Shown: one piece after another, positions 32,784 through 41,615 of the stretch
How the letters are laid out: every line of letters starts with the position of its first letter
Position numbering within the stretch: position 1 is the stretch's first letter
NCBI RefSeq assembly: GCF_000308715.1
Contig: NZ_BAGH01000613.1
Coordinates: 18,189-82,188 of the forward strand
Origin: Nocardia tenerifensis NBRC 101015
GTDB lineage: Bacteria > Actinomycetota > Actinomycetes > Mycobacteriales > Mycobacteriaceae
Length of the DNA stretch: 64,000 nucleotides
Reading direction: 5' to 3'
Program-made: the position numbers and the translations under genes
Notes under the pieces: generated by a model
The model's database searches: none
Seen by the model: the letters and a program-made list of their open reading frames with translations, nothing else
What the model was told of the DNA's origin: nothing

Positions 32784-33943
32784 CAGGACACTCCTTGCAG
32801 CCGTTCCGAATCCAGGTACCCGAACACGAGCTCACCGACCTGCGGGCCCGGCTGCGCGCCACCAGGTGGGCCGAGCGCGAGACCGTCGACGACTGGTCCC
32901 AAGGCGTGCCCCTGGCGTACCTACAAGAGCTGTGCGCCTACTGGGCCGACGAATACGACTGGCGCGCCACCGAAGCGCGCCTGAACGCCCTGCCGAACCT
33001 GCGCACCGAGATCGAAGGACTCGGCCTCCACTTCCTGCACGTGCGCTCGCCCGAACCCGACGCGCTCCCGCTCGTCCTCACGCACGGCTGGCCCGGCTCG
33101 ATCATCGAGTTCGGCAAGGTGATCGGACCGCTCACCGACCCCGCGGCCCACGGCGGCGACCCGGCCGACGCGTTCCATCTGGTCTGCCCGTCGCTACCCG
33201 GTTACGGCTTCAGCGACCGGCCGAGCGAACCGGGCTGGGGCCTAGACCGCATCGCCGCGGCGTGGGCCGAGTTGATGACGCGGCTCGGGTACCGGCGCTA
33301 CGGCGCGGCCGGCGGCGACTGGGGTACCAGCGTCTCCACCCGGCTCGCCCAGCGCTATCCCGAGCAGGTCGCCGGGATCCACCTCGTGCCGCCGCTCGCG
33401 CCGCCCGACCCCGCGACCTTCGACGACCTCACCGAACAGGAGCGGGCCGCGCTCCGCACGCTCGAGTCGGCGGGCCGGTGGGAGTCCGGGTACTCGCGGA
33501 TGCACGCCACGCGGCCGCAGACCGTGGGCTACGGACTCGTGGACTCCCCGGCCGCCTTGTGCGCGTGGATCATCGAGAAGTTCTGGTCGTGGACCGACTG
33601 CGACGGGCACCCGGAGAACGTGCTCTCCCGTGACGAACTGCTCGACAACCTCATGCTCTACTGGCTGCCTGGCACCGGCGCGTCCGCGGCCCGGCTGTAC
33701 TGGGAGAGCATCGCGCAGGTAGACGAGTGGATCAACGGGACGGTGCGCGACACCGTGGACGTGCCGACCGGCTGCTCGATCTTCCCCAAGGAGATACAGC
33801 GACCCTCCAGACGTTGGGCCGCACGGCGTTTCACCGATATTCGGTACTGGAGCGAACCCATGCGCGGGGGGCACTTCGCGGCGTTCGAACAGCCGGAGTT
33901 GTTCGTTGATGATGTACGGGCGTTCTTCCGGCTGGTGCGCTGA
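32780..33943 (+). CDS. Epoxide hydrolase (EHN-domain, mEH-like)
   Basis: Alpha/beta-hydrolase of 387 residues with the N-terminal epoxide-hydrolase domain (FRIQVPEHELTDLRARLRATRW). It has oxyanion motif HGWPGS, nucleophile Asp in GGDWGTS, lid tyrosines and a histidine in GGHFAAFEQPE. It hydrates epoxides to diols. Start is GTG 32780, overlapping the kinase stop (GTGA), an unexpected pairing of kinase and epoxide hydrolase in one operon. Confidence 0.9.
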   Translation: MTGHSLQPFRIQVPEHELTDLRARLRATRWAERETVDDWSQGVPLAYLQELCAYWADEYDWRATEARLNALPNLRTEIEGLGLHFLHVRSPEPDALPLVLTHGWPGSIIEFGKVIGPLTDPAAHGGDPADAFHLVCPSLPGYGFSDRPSEPGWGLDRIAAAWAELMTRLGYRRYGAAGGDWGTSVSTRLAQRYPEQVAGIHLVPPLAPPDPATFDDLTEQERAALRTLESAGRWESGYSRMHATRPQTVGYGLVDSPAALCAWIIEKFWSWTDCDGHPENVLSRDELLDNLMLYWLPGTGASAARLYWESIAQVDEWINGTVRDTVDVPTGCSIFPKEIQRPSRRWAARRFTDIRYWSEPMRGGHFAAFEQPELFVDDVRAFFRLVR

Positions 33944-34299
33944 AGTGCCCTCTGCTTCTATGCAGCTGTTCTGTGTGGGTGACGTGTGGTCTTTAGTGGA
34001 CCACCGAATAGCATTGAATGCATATATACGCACGTCTAGGTACCTCAATGTTTTATTGTAGAGACGGGCCGAGGACGTGGATCGACAACGCTCCGTTGAA
34101 GACTCCACCCGCACCCCTACTCTCCCGAACCAGACACCAACTCTTCCAACATAATCCACTGCCCTACCCCGCTACGCTTCCGACGCGCGGCTTCGAGCAG
34201 GCGGTCGCCACATGTTGCCCCTCCCCCAATTCGCCCACCGCACAACCCCACTGAACCGCCATTCGCTCAATGATGCTGAGGTGAACTAACCTTCAACCG
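33944..34299. other. AT-rich 356-bp intergenic region
   Basis: No gene seen. Bases about 33985-34065 are far more AT-rich than the rest of the window (for example GAATGCATATATACG and ATGTTTTATTG). This may be a promoter area or foreign DNA. Confidence 0.5.
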
Positions 34300-35016
34300 G
34301 TGCTTGGACATTCTCATGCGACCAGTGGCGCTTTGGCCTGGTCGGGGGCGGCAGCGGCGCTGCCCGTGGCGATCTTGACCTACCCGACGATCCAAGGTGT
34401 ATCAGGACATCTCGGCCCCGTCGACCTGATCCTCGGAACGTTTCTGACGGCGGGTGCGGCGCTGTTGCCGGACGCCGATCACCCCGAGGGCACGATCGCC
34501 CACGTGCTCGGCCCGGTGTCCTACACCCTCTGCAAGCTGATCTCGTGGATCTCGGGCGGGCACCGACACGCCACACACTCGTTCGCGTTCGTGGCCGCCG
34601 TCGCGTACGGCACCTGGGCCGGCGAGCACTGGATCGGGCGCTGGTTCACCCTCGGACTCGTCTTCTTCCTGCTCGCACTGGCCGTACGGGCGCTGCACCT
34701 CTGCCCGCCCGGCGACGGCGTCAAGGCGTGGGGCACGATCGTGGTGCTCGCGGTCGCGGGGACCTTCGCCATGGATCACTGGATCTCCGACAAGCCGGTC
34801 TGGCTGCCGTTCTCCGTCGGCCTGGGCGCCCTCGTGCACCTGGTCGGCGACTGCCTCACCGACCGCGGCTGCCGGCTGTTCTGGCCGTTCAAGCTGCGCA
34901 CCAGGGTGCCGATCATCGATCGCACGGGGAACAAGCTCGAAACCTGGGTCCTGTCACCGCTGTTCGTGCTCGGCACGCTCGCGGTGCTGTGGTACTCGCT
35001 CACGCATCAGCCGTAA
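34300..35016 (+). CDS. DUF457/YdjM-type membrane metal-dependent hydrolase
   Basis: Membrane protein of 238 residues with five to six spans. It has the family's histidine/aspartate sites: LGHSHATSGAL at the start, LLPDADHPEGT, HRHATHSF and HLVGDCLTDRG. These resemble membrane-bound metal-dependent hydrolases (YdjM/DUF457). GTG 34300 begins the first conserved motif. Natural substrate unknown. It stands alone between two AT-rich gaps. Confidence 0.85.
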   Translation: MLGHSHATSGALAWSGAAAALPVAILTYPTIQGVSGHLGPVDLILGTFLTAGAALLPDADHPEGTIAHVLGPVSYTLCKLISWISGGHRHATHSFAFVAAVAYGTWAGEHWIGRWFTLGLVFFLLALAVRALHLCPPGDGVKAWGTIVVLAVAGTFAMDHWISDKPVWLPFSVGLGALVHLVGDCLTDRGCRLFWPFKLRTRVPIIDRTGNKLETWVLSPLFVLGTLAVLWYSLTHQP

Positions 35017-35492
35017 TCGGCTGCGCGGCTGCATATTCGACGGTAGGTGGCCCCGTCGTCTCATGCCGTACGTGTTCAGCAGCGGCCCGGAGCCGAAACC
35101 GACCGCGCCAGCGGCAAGCCGCTGCCCGGGCAGGCCCTTCCTCCTCCGGTGTACCCCGCGCATGGAATCGTCAGTGCTTCGGTGCGCGTCGGGTGTCTGC
35201 GGGCTCCTCCCCTGTGTGCTTGCCGGCACCCGACGCGTCCCCTGGGCTCTATGCGATCTTTAGAACCGAGTGGCTGTTTGTCGAGAGATGCAACATAAAG
35301 GATAGTCATAGTTAGATGCGCATATCTACGTAAGGCCATGTTATTTTTCTCAAGTTGGACCAGAATCATCCCGTTGATGGCTAAACACCTCGAATCGACT
35401 GAACCCCACCCGATCACTTGTTCCGGCACCCGCAATCGTTCCCCTACCCCAGTTCCGCCAGGATCACCCACTCCCCGGCGCTACCCTGAGGC
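35017..35492. other. 476-bp region without a recognisable gene
   Basis: No frame on either strand reads like a protein. The part 35270-35370 is AT-rich (ATGCGCATATCTACG, then TTATTTTTC). Its start resembles the AT-rich patch at 34018, but the match is loose. TACCCT near 35484 may be the -10 of the next gene. Confidence 0.5.
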
Positions 35493-36497
35493 GTGCCCTC
35501 CACGATGAACCCGCACCGCTGGACACCTCCGCCCGCTCCCCCGCGTGCGCGCCGAACCCGCAGTACCCCACCGCTTCCCGCCCTCACCCGGCTCGAACTG
35601 CCGGGCACGGGCCCCGAAGACGTCGTGCTCGCACCCGACGGACGACTGATCGTGGGCGTCGCCGACGGCGCGATCCTCAGCATTGATCCCGCCACGGGTG
35701 ACACCCGGCAGCTCGCGAATACGGGCGGGCGTCCCCTCGGTTTGCACGCCGACCCTGACGGCACCCTCTTGATCTGCGATTTCGAGCGTGGCCTGCTACA
35801 GCTGAGGCCCGGAAGCGCGCTGGAGGTGCTCGTCGACGAGGTCGGCGGCAAGCGACTCCCCTTCGCCAGCAACGTCGTTCGCGACACGGACGGCACCGTC
35901 TACTTCTCGTCCTCGACGAGCCGCTACTCCCTGGCCGAGTACATGGGTGACCTGCTCGAGCATTCCGGCACCGGCCGGCTGTTCCGGCGCGACCCCTCCG
36001 GCGAGGTCGAGACACTGCTCGACAACCTGCATTTCGCGAACGGCGTGGTGCTCGCGCCGGACCGCTCGTGTGTGCTCGTCGCCGAGACCGGCGGCTATCG
36101 GGTGTCGCGCTATTGGCTGACGGGTCCGAAGGCGGGTACGCGCGACTTCCTGATCGAGAATCTGCCCGGGTTCCCGGACAATATGGCGCTCGGGAGCGAC
36201 GGGCTGGTTTGGATCACGTTGCCGACGGCGCGAAATCCGTTGCTGGACCGGCTGCTTCCGCTGCCGGGCATGCTGCGGCGCCTGGTGTGGATGCTGCCGG
36301 AGTGGCTGCGGCCGAAGCCGGCGAAGACAGTTTGGGTGCTGGCGGTCGATTTCGAGGGCACCGTGGTGCACGACTTGCAGACCGAGGGCACGAATTTCGC
36401 CATGGTCACCGGCGTCGTGGAGCGGGACGGGGTGCTGTATCTGGGGAGTCTCACGGAGTCGGCGGTGGGTGTCAGTAGGGTGCCACAAACTTCCTGA
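35493..36497 (+). CDS. SMP-30/strictosidine-synthase-like beta-propeller hydrolase
   Basis: Protein of 334 residues with the six-bladed propeller pattern of the SMP-30/gluconolactonase and strictosidine-synthase group (GPEDVVLAPDGRLIVGVADG, FANGVVLAPDRSCVLVAETG, LPGFPDNMALGSDGLVWITL). The metal-binding Glu, Asn and Asp positions look retained. A lactonase-type activity is plausible but unproven. GTG 35493 begins about 5 bp after TACCCT, suggesting leaderless expression; ATG 35505 is the alternative. The Pro/Arg-rich first 30 residues are not family-like. Confidence 0.85.
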   Translation: MPSTMNPHRWTPPPAPPRARRTRSTPPLPALTRLELPGTGPEDVVLAPDGRLIVGVADGAILSIDPATGDTRQLANTGGRPLGLHADPDGTLLICDFERGLLQLRPGSALEVLVDEVGGKRLPFASNVVRDTDGTVYFSSSTSRYSLAEYMGDLLEHSGTGRLFRRDPSGEVETLLDNLHFANGVVLAPDRSCVLVAETGGYRVSRYWLTGPKAGTRDFLIENLPGFPDNMALGSDGLVWITLPTARNPLLDRLLPLPGMLRRLVWMLPEWLRPKPAKTVWVLAVDFEGTVVHDLQTEGTNFAMVTGVVERDGVLYLGSLTESAVGVSRVPQTS

Positions 36498-36520
36498 GCG
36501 GGGGTTCGTCGGCGAGACGG

Positions 36521-36546
36521 TTTCAGTGCACGTTTGTACACTGAAA
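36521..36546. promoter_or_regulatory. 26-bp dyad overlapping the -10 of the PGAP1-like hydrolase gene
   Basis: TTTCAGTG (36521-36528) and CACTGAAA (36539-36546) form a perfect inverted repeat around a 10-bp centre that itself contains AC and GT in symmetric positions. TACACT at 36537-36542 is a -10 box placed 6 bp before ATG 36549. A repressor here would block a leaderless promoter; the regulator is not adjacent. Confidence 0.6.
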
Positions 36547-36548
36547 TC

Positions 36549-37802
36549 ATGACGGAGCAGACGCACCAGCGAAAGGCCGAGGTCCGGGCGCTCGCGCGGT
36601 TGGCGGGCGACGAGCTCGGCGGTGCGGTGAACGGGATCGCGTCGGTGCATCGGGCGATCGCGGGTCGGGTTTTCGCGGCGGTGCGGCTGGGGGTCGGTCC
36701 GGCCGCGGCGCCGGTGGAGGCGGTGCACGACGTGATCACCGACGGCGTGTATCGGATCGTGAGCGGCACGGCGGTGGCGGCGGGCCGGTTGGCGGAGCGG
36801 ACGGTGGATCTGCCTGGCGCGCAACCGCCTTCGCGGACGGTGTTCGGGGCGGGTTTCCTGGGTGCGTTGCAGGGGTTGATCGGTGACGATCTCGAGGACT
36901 CGCGACCCGTTCTCGCGGGGCCGATGACGTTTCGGGTGGGCGGGAATCCCGTTGCGCCGGAACGGATCGGGGACGCTGTCGCGCGGCCGAGTCGTCGGCT
37001 GGTGGTGTTTCTGCACGGGTTGGTGGAGACCGAGCATGCGTGGGGTCTGGGTGGGCGGACGACCTATGCCGAGGGGATCGAGCAGGATCTCGGCTACAGC
37101 ACCGTGCAGGTGCGGTACAACAGCGGGCTGCACATCTCCGAGAACGCGCGTCAGCTCAGTGCGTTGCTGGAGCGGTTGGTGCGGCACTGGCCGGTGGAGG
37201 TCGAGCAGTTGTCGCTGGTGGGGCATTCGATGGGCGGGTTGATCGCGCGCGGTGCGTGTTTCGAGGCGAGCGAGTCGGGGGCGGTGTGGGTGGGCAAGGT
37301 TCGGCATCTGGTGTGTCTCGGGTCGCCGCATCTGGGTGCGCCGCTGGAGCAGTTGGTGCATTACGCGTCGGCCGCGCTGGTGCGGGTTCCGGAGACGCGG
37401 CCGTTCGGGCGCCTGCTGCGGCGGCGTAGTGCGGGGATCCGGGATCTGCGGCAGGGCTCGCTGGTGGACGAGGATTGGCGCGACGCGGACACGGATGCGT
37501 TGACGCGCCGGGCTATTCGCGAGATCCCGCTGTTGGAGGGGGCCGCGCATTACTTCGTCACGGCCTGCGTCACGCGCAGTCCGAGTCATCCGCTGGGCCG
37601 CATCATCGGGGACGGGCTGGTTCTCACTCCCAGCGCTTCGGGCCGGAATCGCGCTCGCCGCATAGGTTTCGAAGATTCCAACGGTCTGCATGTCCCGGCG
37701 GCCAACCACTTCACGTTGCTCAATCACTACGCCGTGTATGAGCGTCTTTGCCAGTGGCTCAGCACCTCTCCCGAAGCCGCCATCGAGCAGGTGGCCGAGT
37801 AA
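36549..37802 (+). CDS. Alpha/beta hydrolase with PGAP1-like lipase core
   Basis: Protein of 417 residues. The first 130 form a helical, Ala/Val-rich region (RLAGDELGGAVNGIASVHRA) resembling daptomycin-type spore/phasin helices. The hydrolase core follows, with VVFLHGLVETEHAWG, nucleophile elbow GHSMGG, a stretch LVCLGSPHLGAPLE typical of PGAP1-like lipases, and a C-terminal histidine in ANHFTLLNH. No signal peptide. Start ATG 36549 is leaderless judged from TACACT spacing. Probably a triacylglycerol or polyester-type lipase (inference). Confidence 0.85.
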   Translation: MTEQTHQRKAEVRALARLAGDELGGAVNGIASVHRAIAGRVFAAVRLGVGPAAAPVEAVHDVITDGVYRIVSGTAVAAGRLAERTVDLPGAQPPSRTVFGAGFLGALQGLIGDDLEDSRPVLAGPMTFRVGGNPVAPERIGDAVARPSRRLVVFLHGLVETEHAWGLGGRTTYAEGIEQDLGYSTVQVRYNSGLHISENARQLSALLERLVRHWPVEVEQLSLVGHSMGGLIARGACFEASESGAVWVGKVRHLVCLGSPHLGAPLEQLVHYASAALVRVPETRPFGRLLRRRSAGIRDLRQGSLVDEDWRDADTDALTRRAIREIPLLEGAAHYFVTACVTRSPSHPLGRIIGDGLVLTPSASGRNRARRIGFEDSNGLHVPAANHFTLLNHYAVYERLCQWLSTSPEAAIEQVAE

Positions 37803-37861
37803 AACCTCACGGCTCGCGCGGTCAAGACCACCGGGAAGCGCCCAGACGTGCGAGCCTGCCT

Positions 37862-37883
37862 CGCGCGGCGCCGTTGCCGCGCG
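37862..37883. terminator. Bidirectional terminator hairpin
   Basis: CGCGCGGC (37862-37869) and GCCGCGCG (37876-37883) form a perfect GC-rich stem with a 6-base loop. It lies between two convergent genes. No T-run follows, as is common in actinomycetes. Confidence 0.5.
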
Positions 37884-37891
37884 TGATCAGG

Positions 37892-38983
37892 TCAGAGCAG
37901 GTGTTCGGGGTCGGCGTCGGCTTCCAGGCGGACGTCGGCGGTGAACAGGGTCTCCACGTCGGGGTCGTCGGTGTGGGCGGCGTAGAGCAGCAGGCAGCCG
38001 CGGATACCGTCGAGGAGGTCTTCGAGGAGGTCGAGCGCTGGGCGGGCGGGGTCGAGGCGGCTGATCCGGAAGCCGGCGAGCATGGCCTCGCGGGTGTCCG
38101 GGTCGACTTCGTATCGGCGGGCCTGCTCCTCGATCTCGGCGACGCGGCCGACCACGGCCCAGGGTGCGGGTACGCGTCCCTCGTGCACGGCCATGGCCTC
38201 GGCGATGAGGTCGACGACGACCTCGGTGGGGCTCTCCCCCGAGTCCAGGCGTTCCAGTACCAGCGTGGGGGTTTCGACCTGGAGGGCCTCGATGTCGTCG
38301 GCTTCCACGACGACCTCGGTGCACGGCACGCCCGCCATCTCGCCGGCGACCTCGGCGGCGGCGAGCAGCCAGTGTGCGGCGGCGACGGAGGCGGAGGCGG
38401 GGTCGAGTTCGGTGAACAGTTCGATGGAGCCGAGCGGGTCGGCGCGTAAGAGGTCGTCGGCGGCCTGTACCTGGGCCGGGGAGACGTCGGGGCGGGACAG
38501 TTCGACGGCTTGGCGGGCGCGGCCGGACAGGTCGCCGCGTTCGGCGGATTCGATGGCGGCCTGTTCGGCGCTGACCTCGGCGGCGATGGTGTCGCGCAGG
38601 GCGAGGTCGTCGATGTCGTAGAGGGTGCGGCCGACGCGGTGCGCGGATTCGACGACGCCGCTGTAGGAGACGACGAGTCCTTCGTCGGAGGGCAGGTTGG
38701 GGCTGCGCAGGCCGGCCTCGACCTCTTTGAAGTTGCGGCGTTCCTCGGCGCGGCGCCAGGCTTCGCTGTTGGGGATGTCGGGGTCGCCCGCGGCGCTGGC
38801 CGGGTGGGTGTAGGTGCGCCAGTGGAACCGCGACAGGGTGGTCAGGTTCGACGCCAGATTGGTTGCCTGGTCTCGGGTTACCGTGCTGGGCAGCGTAGCA
38901 ACCGTCTGGGCTAGGTCACCGCGTCCGGTCGCCCAGATGGCGACAAGCACGTTGTGGTCGGCGTCGAATGCGTATCGGGTCAC
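37892..38983 (-). CDS. Conserved-looking hypothetical cytosolic protein
   Basis: Acidic, Ala/Glu-rich protein of 363 residues from GTG 38983 (VTRYAFDADHNVLVAIWATG); an in-frame GTG at 39043 would add 20 residues. An alpha/beta N-terminal part is followed by long helical stretches with many Asp and Glu residues. No membrane span, signal or catalytic motif is visible. I do not recognise the family. It diverges from the HugZ-like gene. Confidence 0.65.
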   Translation of the reverse strand: MTRYAFDADHNVLVAIWATGRGDLAQTVATLPSTVTRDQATNLASNLTTLSRFHWRTYTHPASAAGDPDIPNSEAWRRAEERRNFKEVEAGLRSPNLPSDEGLVVSYSGVVESAHRVGRTLYDIDDLALRDTIAAEVSAEQAAIESAERGDLSGRARQAVELSRPDVSPAQVQAADDLLRADPLGSIELFTELDPASASVAAAHWLLAAAEVAGEMAGVPCTEVVVEADDIEALQVETPTLVLERLDSGESPTEVVVDLIAEAMAVHEGRVPAPWAVVGRVAEIEEQARRYEVDPDTREAMLAGFRISRLDPARPALDLLEDLLDGIRGCLLLYAAHTDDPDVETLFTADVRLEADADPEHLL

Positions 38984-39115
38984 CCGGCAAGTCTGGTCTA
39001 TTCCGGCGCGATTCGCGCGGTCAATCCGCTCCATTGGCCGCACTACGTAACATGGCAGGCTGGTAAAGCCCTACGCGTTGGCGTCTTGCCGGGTGGGCAG
39101 GAGAGGATGGACGGC

Positions 39116-39925
39116 ATGAACCTCGACCATGGTGATCCCGGCGACGCTCCGTCGATTCCGCAGCCGACCGCGCCGGTGGCGAATCCGGCTCGTCCGTCGG
39201 CGGCCGAGGAGGCGAGAACGGTTGCGGCGTCGACGAATACCGCGACGCTGGCGAGTTTGAGCGAGGACGGGACGCCGTGGGCGTCGTTCGTGACGTATGG
39301 GCTCCTGGACGGGCAGCCGGTGCTGTGTGTGTCGCGGATGGCCGAGCACGGGCGGAATCTGGCCGATGATCCGCGGGCGAGTCTGGCGATCGTCGCGCCG
39401 GACCTGCCGGCCGATCCGTTGGCTGGGACGAGGATCACGCTGGCGGGTGTGGTGGAGCGGCCGGTGGGTGCGGAGGTCGAGGCGGCGCGGGAGGCGCATC
39501 TGGCGGCGGTGCCCGCGGCGAAGTTCTACATCGACTACAACGATTTCTCGGTGTGGGTGTTGCGGGTTCGGCGTGTGCGGTGGGTCGGTGGGTACGGGCG
39601 GATGGATTCGGCGACCGCGGAGCAGTACGCGGCGACGACGCCGGATCCGATCGTGCCGGTGGCGGCGGGGGCGATCAGTCATCTCAACGATGATCACGCG
39701 CCGGCGTTGCTGGCGATGGCGCAGGCGTTGGGCGGGTATCCGGACGCGACCGAGGCCAGTTGTGAGCGGGCCGATCGGTATGGGCTGGATCTACGGGTGG
39801 TGACGCCGCGCGGGGTGGCGCGGACGCGGGTGGGTTACGCGGCGCCGATCGGTGCGATCGATGAGTTGCGCGCGGCGACAGTGGAATTGGCGCGGCGGGC
39901 GCGGGGCATGAGTCAGACCTCGTAG
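39116..39925 (+). CDS. HugZ-like split-barrel heme-binding protein
   Basis: Protein of 269 residues with two domains. A PNPOx-type split barrel (about 25-170) has ATLASLSEDGTPWASFV and KFYIDYNDFSVWVLRV. A C-terminal DUF2470-type domain (ISHLNDDHAPALLAMAQAL) follows. HugZ/HutZ-type proteins bind or degrade heme. ATG 39116 is placed 9 bp after GAGAGG; ATG 39107 is too close to that site. The 3' end overlaps the convergent VOC gene by 13 bp. Confidence 0.87.
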   Translation: MNLDHGDPGDAPSIPQPTAPVANPARPSAAEEARTVAASTNTATLASLSEDGTPWASFVTYGLLDGQPVLCVSRMAEHGRNLADDPRASLAIVAPDLPADPLAGTRITLAGVVERPVGAEVEAAREAHLAAVPAAKFYIDYNDFSVWVLRVRRVRWVGGYGRMDSATAEQYAATTPDPIVPVAAGAISHLNDDHAPALLAMAQALGGYPDATEASCERADRYGLDLRVVTPRGVARTRVGYAAPIGAIDELRAATVELARRARGMSQTS

Positions 39926-40299
39926 AGCTCGAGGGGCAGGTCGTCGGGGTCGAAGAAGAACGCCATGCGTTTGCCGGTGACCTCGTCGACGCGCAGTTCC
40001 TCGGTGCGGACGCCCTTGGCGGCGAGTTCGTGGAGGGTGGCGGCGACGTCGCGGACGGCGAAGGCCAGGTGCCGCAGGCCGGTGGCCTCGGGCCGGCTCG
40101 GGCGGTCGGGGGGTTCGGGGAAGGAGAACAGTTCGATTCTGGGGCCGCCGGGGACGGCCAGGTCGAGCTTGTAGGAGCGGCGGGTGGCGCGGTACTGCTC
40201 GGCGATGACGGGCAGGCCGAGCGTCTCGGTGTAGAACCTTTTGGGCCGCACATAGTCGGACGCGATGATCGCCACGTGGTGAATGCCTAGGAGTTCCAC
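39913..40299 (-). CDS. VOC family protein (glyoxalase/SMU1112c-like)
   Basis: Protein of 128 residues with two beta-alpha-beta-beta-beta modules. It starts LLGIHHVAIIASDYVRPKRFYTETLGLPV and has FELFSF-type strand (IELFSFPEPP), then LRHLAFAVRD and a final LELYEV. Metal ligands His and Glu are in place. Probably a metal-dependent lyase or binding protein of unknown substrate. GTG start. Confidence 0.87.
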   Translation of the reverse strand: MELLGIHHVAIIASDYVRPKRFYTETLGLPVIAEQYRATRRSYKLDLAVPGGPRIELFSFPEPPDRPSRPEATGLRHLAFAVRDVAATLHELAAKGVRTEELRVDEVTGKRMAFFFDPDDLPLELYEV

Positions 40300-40347
40300 T
40301 CCGCGACCGTAGCGCAGTGGGTGCCGCGTGCCGTGCGGCTGTCGCGT

Positions 40348-40962
40348 TCAGCTGCGGGCGGGGACGGTGAGCATGGCGACGATCATGTCGGCGATCTCGG
40401 CGGTGTCGTGCGGGGTGGGTGTGCGCAGGCCGGCTTCGAGGGTGCGTTCGTAGTCGGCGATGAGGGCGAACATGACGGTGGTCATGGTCTCGAGGCGTTG
40501 GCGGCGTCGGCGCGGGGTGAGTTGGGGCAGGGCGGCGGCGAGGCGGGTGGCGATGATGCGCACGGCGGCGCGGTCGGTGCCGGCGAGGCGGCGGGGGTCG
40601 GCGATGACGGGGTGGGCGCGCACGACCTCGAGGAAGCGGCCGAAGTGGGTGACCTCGTCCCGGGTGATGAGTTCGAGGATCGGCGCGGCGAGCATGGTGA
40701 CCAGGGTGGTGATCTCGTGGGCGGTGCCGTCGTCCTCGTGGCGGGCGAGCAGGTGCAGGCGGCGTTCCTCTAGCCGGTTCATGCGCCGGTCGACGATCGC
40801 CTCGATCAGTCCGTGGCGGGAGTCGAAGTAGTAGTGCACGGCGGAGTTGTTGCGGTGGCCCGCGGCCGCGGCGATCTCGCGCAGCGGCACCTCGACCCCG
40901 CGTTCGGCGATGAGTCGCTCCCCCGCGTCGAGCAGGGACGCGCGCGAATCGGCGATGAGCAT
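40348..40962 (-). CDS. TetR family transcriptional regulator
   Basis: Regulator of 204 residues with the DNA-binding segment VPLREIAAAAGHRNNSAVHYYFDSRHGLI. It diverges from a VOC gene and an F420-type oxidoreductase gene with 77 bp between starts. ACTAAAC and GTTTAGT in that gap form an inverted repeat, its likely operator. It probably represses the divergent enzymes. Confidence 0.92.
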   Translation of the reverse strand: MLIADSRASLLDAGERLIAERGVEVPLREIAAAAGHRNNSAVHYYFDSRHGLIEAIVDRRMNRLEERRLHLLARHEDDGTAHEITTLVTMLAAPILELITRDEVTHFGRFLEVVRAHPVIADPRRLAGTDRAAVRIIATRLAAALPQLTPRRRRQRLETMTTVMFALIADYERTLEAGLRTPTPHDTAEIADMIVAMLTVPARS

Positions 40963-40973
40963 GACTGGACTGT

Positions 40974-41015
40974 ACTAAACCCCGGCCTTGACTGGATTAA
41001 GCACACGTGTTTAGT
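40974..41015. promoter_or_regulatory. TetR operator candidate in the divergent gap
   Basis: ACTAAAC (40974-40980) is inverted as GTTTAGT (41009-41015). A tighter palindrome ACACGTGT (41003-41010) lies beside the second arm. Both sites are within the 77-bp gap between the TetR and VOC starts. Confidence 0.45.
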
Positions 41016-41039
41016 TGAGGGCGTGGGAAGCGAGCGTCG

Positions 41040-41543
41040 ATGATCGCGCAGGGGCCGATCTTTCAGCTGTGCTGGGTGGTGCGGGACATGGCGGCGGCGC
41101 AGCGGCGGTTCGGCGAGCGCTACGGGGTGGCGAAGTGGTTCACGATTCCCGACGTGCACTTCGGGCCGCGGCTGTGCGAATTGCGCGGCGCGCCTGCTGA
41201 TTACACGATCACCGTCGGGATCGGTTATGCCGGTGGGCAACAGCTGGAGCTGATCGAGCCGCGCGGCGGGATCAGTTTGTACAGCGAGCATCTCGATCGG
41301 GTCGGGCCGGGACTGCATCATGCGGCGTGGGTGCCGGAGGACTACGACGGGGCGCTCGACGAGGCGCGCGCAGCGGGGATCGAGATTCTGGCGCGGGGCG
41401 AATTCGAGGGTGTCGGAATGGAATTCGCTTACCTCGACGGCGGGCCGGTCGGGTCGTGCTTCGAGCTGATGCGGCTGTCCGACGAGATGAAGGCGATGTT
41501 CGACGCGCTGGTCCCGGAGGGCTTCGCGAATCCATGGCGATAG
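41040..41543 (+). CDS. VOC family protein
   Basis: Protein of 167 residues resembling the glyoxalase-like proteins of actinomycete steroid/aromatic clusters: FQLCWVVRDMAAAQRRFGERYG, then HHAAWVPEDYDGALDEARAAG and SCFELMRLSDEM. It may act on a bulky ketone or lactone, but the substrate is unknown. It is divergent from TetR and 72 bp before the LLM oxidoreductase, probably in one transcript. Confidence 0.85.
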   Translation: MIAQGPIFQLCWVVRDMAAAQRRFGERYGVAKWFTIPDVHFGPRLCELRGAPADYTITVGIGYAGGQQLELIEPRGGISLYSEHLDRVGPGLHHAAWVPEDYDGALDEARAAGIEILARGEFEGVGMEFAYLDGGPVGSCFELMRLSDEMKAMFDALVPEGFANPWR

Positions 41544-41615
41544 ATGTCCCGCGCGGTGCATCCGGGTGCCGCGCCGGGGCGCACACGGCGCTACGGCGTC
41601 AGAAAGGCGACTGAT

